DNA from: Cyclobacteriaceae bacterium
Lineage (GTDB): Bacteria > Bacteroidota > Bacteroidia > Cytophagales > Cyclobacteriaceae
Assembly (NCBI GenBank): GCA_028284125.1
Contig: JANQSI010000016.1
Location: 1 to 64,000, forward strand
Direction: 5' to 3'
Length of the DNA stretch: 64,000 nucleotides
Below, one piece after another: positions 60,744 to 64,000 of this stretch. Every line of letters starts with the position of its first letter. Within the stretch, counting starts at the first letter, position 1. Below the pieces are notes generated by a model. The model was not told where the DNA came from. It saw only the letters and a program-made list of their open reading frames with translations, and ran no database searches. Position numbers and translations under genes: made by a program.

Positions 60744-61616
60744 CTATTGCCGGATTACGCGAATTCCAAAATTGATGGTCTCTCCAGCTCCTTGACCTTC
60801 GCTTCCGTTCCAGAAATTGGTATACAGAAATTCTAGTTCAATCAAGTTGGGTACTAACTGATACTTGGTTCCAATACCAGATTGAATGAAATAGGAAAAG
60901 AACCCCTCTCTTTCCTGAAGTGCGTCGTTGTAATGAGTTGGAAAATACTCTGACATTCCGTAGAGTGTCCATCGCTGATTGGGGAAAAAACTAACGAACA
61001 AGCTCGTTTGTGTTTGAAAGTAATTGTTATCTCGGAAAGAATTATCTACCACATGATACCAAAAGGCTTGCTGCATGAATAATTGAAATTTTTCGTTCAA
61101 TGGCAGATCATAAAAAATCTGGTTAAGCCAAAGGCTTCCATCATTGTGGAGAAAAACTTCATTTTCTCCTGGTCTCCCTTCCAGGTCATTGGCTAGTGGA
61201 AATAGGTAAGTACTTTGAATCGAAAGCCTTTTTAAGTTGTTGAATGGAGCAATCTTGATTTTGGGTCCAAATCCAACAACTGATGTTCTAGAAGCAATTC
61301 CTGATTGAGCATAATTAGCATTCTTAAGCCAAACATCAGCTCCTATGTTAATTTTTGAACTCAGCCCATATAAGAATTGATTAATCGAGGTAGTCCAGGT
61401 TTGTCTACCAGCCGCATTCTTGACTTTACCACCATCTGCATCAAATGATTTGGTCTGAGTATAAATATTTTGAAAGCTCTTGAATTCCCAATCTCCTTTA
61501 TCGAAAAGAATAGAAGGAGTGAAATTCTGAAGATTCGATTCTTGAGCAGAAAGTGTAGTGCAAACAAGAACAGCCAGGACGAGTAGGGAGTTTCTCATTG
61601 AAATTAATTTTTCCAA
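60744..61616 (-). CDS. Unrecognised outer-membrane beta-barrel protein
   Basis: 290 residues from the ATG at 61616; the ATG at 61598 gives a more compact signal peptide (MRNSLLVLAVLVCTTLSAQ). After it come alternating aromatic beta strands through the whole length (FKSFQNIYTQTKSF, KINIGADVWLKN, LSIQSTYLFPLA, FQLFMQQAFWYHVVD, WTLYGMSEYFPTHYN) and a strand-like C-terminus, the look of a 12- to 14-strand barrel. No domain is recognised. It stands next to the Crp/Fnr gene, transcribed in the same direction with a 56-bp gap. Confidence 0.7.
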   Translation of the reverse strand: MEKLISMRNSLLVLAVLVCTTLSAQESNLQNFTPSILFDKGDWEFKSFQNIYTQTKSFDADGGKVKNAAGRQTWTTSINQFLYGLSSKINIGADVWLKNANYAQSGIASRTSVVGFGPKIKIAPFNNLKRLSIQSTYLFPLANDLEGRPGENEVFLHNDGSLWLNQIFYDLPLNEKFQLFMQQAFWYHVVDNSFRDNNYFQTQTSLFVSFFPNQRWTLYGMSEYFPTHYNDALQEREGFFSYFIQSGIGTKYQLVPNLIELEFLYTNFWNGSEGQGAGETINFGIRVIRQ

Positions 61617-61672
61617 AGAAACAAATGCTGCTAAAATCTTGGAGTCAACCGGAAGACAATAAAGCCAGCTTC

Positions 61673-62353
61673 TTAGGCAAGCTTTTCCATATCCCTGATC
61701 AAAATTCTTCTTCGATCGAAGTTTATCAGGTTGCTTTCTCTCAGCTCATTCATCACGGTAGTGACGGTTTGACGTGATGTTCCGGTAAGGCTAGCAATGT
61801 CTTTATGCGTCAAATGATTTTTGATCATCATTTCAAAACCTACCTTCTGACCCTTTTCTTCGGCCATTTCTCTGAGAAAATCCACAATTCGGGTTCTGGC
61901 ATCTTTGAAAACCAACGACTCAATTTTCCGCTCCATCTTTCGTAATCGGAAGCCGACGATTTTTAAGATCTTAAGACTCAGTTCCTTGTTTTCTTTCATC
62001 AAGTTCTGAAGATCATCAATCGTCATTGCGCAGACATGCGTCCCATTATCCATTGCTTGTGCGAAATCTTCTCTCTTTTCTTCACCTGCCAAAGCCATCT
62101 CTCCGAAAACTTCGCCGCGAGTTAAAATTGCTTTTACAATTTCTTTCCCATCATTCGCGTAGGTTCCGATCTTGACTCGTCCCTGCGAAACCATGTATAC
62201 ATTTTCGGATGACTGATCTTTGAAATAGATAAAATCATCTTTGCTATAACTTCCCGGTGGATGCCAGTCTTCTAAGTAAGGAGTCTTTTTTGGACACAAA
62301 ACCTCAAAAAGGTCCGTATCTTCAAAATACCAAATGTTTGAGGATTCACTCAT
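61673..62353 (-). CDS. Crp/Fnr family regulator of the respiratory cluster
   Basis: 226 residues. Cyclic-nucleotide-type beta roll (FIYFKDQSSENVYMVSQGRVKIGTYANDGKEI, TRGEVFGEMALAGEEKRED) and a winged helix (LTHKDIASLTGTSRQTVTTVMNELRESNLINFDRR). There is no four-cysteine [4Fe-4S] pattern, so it is not a classical Fnr. It is divergent from the hemJ-SCO-cytochrome c genes and a perfect palindrome lies in the shared spacer, so control of those genes is likely. Confidence 0.9.
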   Translation of the reverse strand: MSESSNIWYFEDTDLFEVLCPKKTPYLEDWHPPGSYSKDDFIYFKDQSSENVYMVSQGRVKIGTYANDGKEIVKAILTRGEVFGEMALAGEEKREDFAQAMDNGTHVCAMTIDDLQNLMKENKELSLKILKIVGFRLRKMERKIESLVFKDARTRIVDFLREMAEEKGQKVGFEMMIKNHLTHKDIASLTGTSRQTVTTVMNELRESNLINFDRRRILIRDMEKLA

Positions 62354-62415
62354 TTTCTAAATAGGGTTTTGCATTTGGAATGATCTCTTTTCAACATCAA
62401 ATTTGCCAACAATGT

Positions 62416-62425
62416 TTGTTAACAA
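62416..62425. promoter_or_regulatory. Candidate Crp/Fnr operator
   Basis: TTGTTAACAA is a perfect 10-bp palindrome in the 99-bp spacer between the Crp/Fnr gene and the hemJ-like gene, 28 bp before the latter. Confidence 0.35.
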
Positions 62426-62452
62426 CAAGTTCATTATAAAAAGTCAGCCTAA

Positions 62453-62986
62453 ATGGGGTATCTATACATAAAAGCCCTCCACATAATTTTTGTAATTACC
62501 TGGTTTGCAGGACTTTTTTATATCGTCCGATTATTCATCTATCACACAGAGGCTTTAGCTAAAGAAGAGCCAGATCGATCCATTCTCAGCAATCAGTTGG
62601 CAATAATGTCCAAAAAGCTGTGGTACATCATTACCTGGCCATCTGCAATCTTGACAATTATATTCGGAACTGCACTAATCATCGTGCAACCGAACTGGTT
62701 GCAACTACCATTCATGCATGTAAAGCTTGGATTTGTTTTCCTATTAGTTGTTTATCACCTGGCTTGTCAAAAAATTTATAACCAACTTCAAAAAGGTATT
62801 TCAAAATATACCTCCCTAAAACTTCGAATATTTAACGAAATCGCCACTCTGCTTCTTTTTGCAATTGTTTTCCTAATTGTAATAAAAAATGAAATTAACT
62901 GGATATGGGGTACTCTAGGACTTGTTAGTTTTGCGATCGTCTTAATGATTTCTATAAAGCTCTATAAAAAAATCAGGCAAAAATGA
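62453..62986 (+). CDS. hemJ: HemJ-like protoporphyrinogen oxidase (CopD-like membrane fold)
   Basis: 177 residues, about five membrane helices. The start YLYIKALHIIFVITWFAGLFYIVRLFIYH and the later FMHVKLGFVFLLVVYHLA match HemJ, with the conserved His10 and the Lys of HVKL that are needed in studied members. HemJ oxidises protoporphyrinogen IX to protoporphyrin IX in haem synthesis. Being in front of a SCO and a cytochrome c gene fits a haem-using respiratory operon. It overlaps the SCO gene by 4 bp. Confidence 0.8.
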   Translation: MGYLYIKALHIIFVITWFAGLFYIVRLFIYHTEALAKEEPDRSILSNQLAIMSKKLWYIITWPSAILTIIFGTALIIVQPNWLQLPFMHVKLGFVFLLVVYHLACQKIYNQLQKGISKYTSLKLRIFNEIATLLLFAIVFLIVIKNEINWIWGTLGLVSFAIVLMISIKLYKKIRQK

Positions 62987-63612
62987 TTCGATTGGACCAC
63001 ATGGCGGTATTGTTTCTCACTGCAGCAATAGGCTGCAACTCAACACCAGAAACAGCCAAGCTTCCTATTTATGGAAACAAAATTTTCGAAGAAAACGACA
63101 CCATTTATCACACAGTGGAAGATTTCCAATTGGTTGACCAAGATAGCAGTTGGGTCACAAATGCCACATTCGAAAATCAAGTATATATTTCCGACTTTTT
63201 CTTCACAACTTGTCCAACGATTTGTCCAAAAATGAAGCAGCAAATGCTTCGTGTTTACGAAAAGTTTGAAAGCAACGATCAGGTGGCAATTCTTTCTCAC
63301 ACCATCGACCCTAAGCATGATACGGTAGCGGTGCTCAAGGATTATGCTGATAAACTGGGTATCAAATCAAGTAAATGGAAATTCGTGACTGGCGACCAGG
63401 ATTACATTTATGACCTGGGGGAAAAAAGCTACATGGTAATGGCTGACGAAGATCCCAATGCAGCTGGCGGTTTCATTCACAGTGGTGCTTTTTTGTTGGT
63501 GGATAAAGAGCGTAGGATTCGAGGTGTGTATGATGGAACGGTAGAAGAACAAGTGGATATTTTACTAAACGATATTGATCTACTTTTGAAAGAATATGAA
63601 CCGACTAACTAA
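62983..63612 (+). CDS. SCO1/SenC family lipoprotein
   Basis: 209 residues. Lipobox AAIGC at Cys18; thioredoxin-like fold with the copper-binding CPTIC motif (Cys77 and Cys81, in FFTTCPTICPKM) and the ligand His166 in GFIHSGAFLLVD. SCO proteins deliver copper to the CuA site of cytochrome oxidase or of nitrous-oxide reductase, or keep its cysteines reduced. Overlaps the HemJ-like gene by 4 bp and the cytochrome c gene by 17 bp, a tight operon. Confidence 0.93.
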   Translation: MIRLDHMAVLFLTAAIGCNSTPETAKLPIYGNKIFEENDTIYHTVEDFQLVDQDSSWVTNATFENQVYISDFFFTTCPTICPKMKQQMLRVYEKFESNDQVAILSHTIDPKHDTVAVLKDYADKLGIKSSKWKFVTGDQDYIYDLGEKSYMVMADEDPNAAGGFIHSGAFLLVDKERRIRGVYDGTVEEQVDILLNDIDLLLKEYEPTN

Positions 63613-64000
63613 AGCGTCCTTATTTGTTATTGTTCTTGCACTTGCCTCTTGTGGTGGAAGTTCGGATAAAACAGAGAAAGAGAACCCAACCAGTTCACGA
63701 GACGAAATTCGTTTGAAACAGTACATGGTGCAAGGTGCTAAAATCTATTCCACCTATTGCGCCAATTGCCACCAAACTGACGGAAAAGGATTGGCAGCCT
63801 TGTATCCTCCACTTGCTGGTTCAGATTACTTAATGGAAGATTTTGCACGTGCTGCGTGTATCATTAAAAATGGCCAGGCGAAAGAAATCGTTGTGAATGG
63901 AGTAACCTATAGCCAGTTAATGCCAGGAAATCCAATTACGAATTTAGAAGTTGCAGAAGTGCTCACTTATGTTGCCAACTCTTGGGGAAATGAAGGTGGA
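63596..64000 (+). CDS. Lipoprotein cytochrome c, 3' partial at the window end
   Basis: The ATG at 63596 lies inside the end of the SCO gene, and the frame is open for 135 codons to the right edge. A lipobox LASC at Cys19, an acidic linker, then a class I cytochrome c with haem site CANCH (55-59), PPLAGSDYL (71-79) and Met109 in QLMPG as likely distal ligand. It would be a membrane-anchored periplasmic electron carrier. Its operon position after SCO suggests that it feeds a copper reductase or oxidase coded to the right of the window. Confidence 0.88.
   Translation, partial: MNRLTKASLFVIVLALASCGGSSDKTEKENPTSSRDEIRLKQYMVQGAKIYSTYCANCHQTDGKGLAALYPPLAGSDYLMEDFARAACIIKNGQAKEIVVNGVTYSQLMPGNPITNLEVAEVLTYVANSWGNEGG

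Overview
The window looks like a chromosome segment of a marine, free-living Bacteroidota bacterium, most likely of the order Cytophagales. The evidence is the set of lineage-typical families (DUF5916, DUF6090, DUF4834, DUF2911, DUF6443-Rhs, PadR with a prefix-domain ABC permease, LytTR systems), an AccD that has lost its zinc cysteines, a CarB without the MGS domain, a Na+-NQR subunit, several TAnnTTTG -7 boxes and few Shine-Dalgarno sequences. All calls come from reading the sequence; no database search was run.

Layout. (1) 1-16260 is an accessory surface and Rhs locus. It holds three tail-fibre-like proteins in tandem (the first cut by the left edge), two secreted YD/Rhs proteins, a small four-helix membrane protein placed like an immunity gene, and an AT-rich patch with unrecognised small genes. 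A REP-associated tyrosine transposase unit follows, then a possible orphan toxin-tip/lipoprotein pair and two more tail-fibre-like genes. The locus ends in a 750-bp gene-free stretch with paired-hairpin repeats and a 13-unit, indel-free 21-bp array, followed by an unrecognised helical protein. (2) 16263-22012 holds an outer-membrane DUF5916 protein, a DUF6090 protein, a lipoprotein serine hydrolase and a YkvI-like transporter. (3) 22016-30848 is a signalling block: Crp/Fnr regulator, two histidine kinases, LuxR-type regulators (one with a degenerate receiver), a SiaC-like phosphoprotein and a PspC protein. It also contains a compact structured RNA candidate (about 23895-23972) with its own promoter box and terminator. 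(4) 30850-39397 is mostly core metabolism: a degenerate arginase-fold protein, a lone nqrF, accD, carB and hisC. (5) 39399-51681 holds envelope proteins, a LytS/LytT-type pair, a TetR/SDR pair with matching palindromes, hrpB, a surface-repeat protein and an AraC regulator. (6) 51757-56335 is a tightly overlapping five-gene glycosyltransferase operon. (7) 56332-64000 holds a small Omp85-type protein, a PadR/ABC permease pair, and a respiratory cluster at the right edge (Crp/Fnr, HemJ-like protein, SCO, cytochrome c) in which the cytochrome c gene is cut by the window end.

The most unusual material is the Rhs and tail-fibre locus with its repeats, and the small RNA candidate upstream of 23878. 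There are no rRNA, tRNA or CRISPR features that I could recognise.
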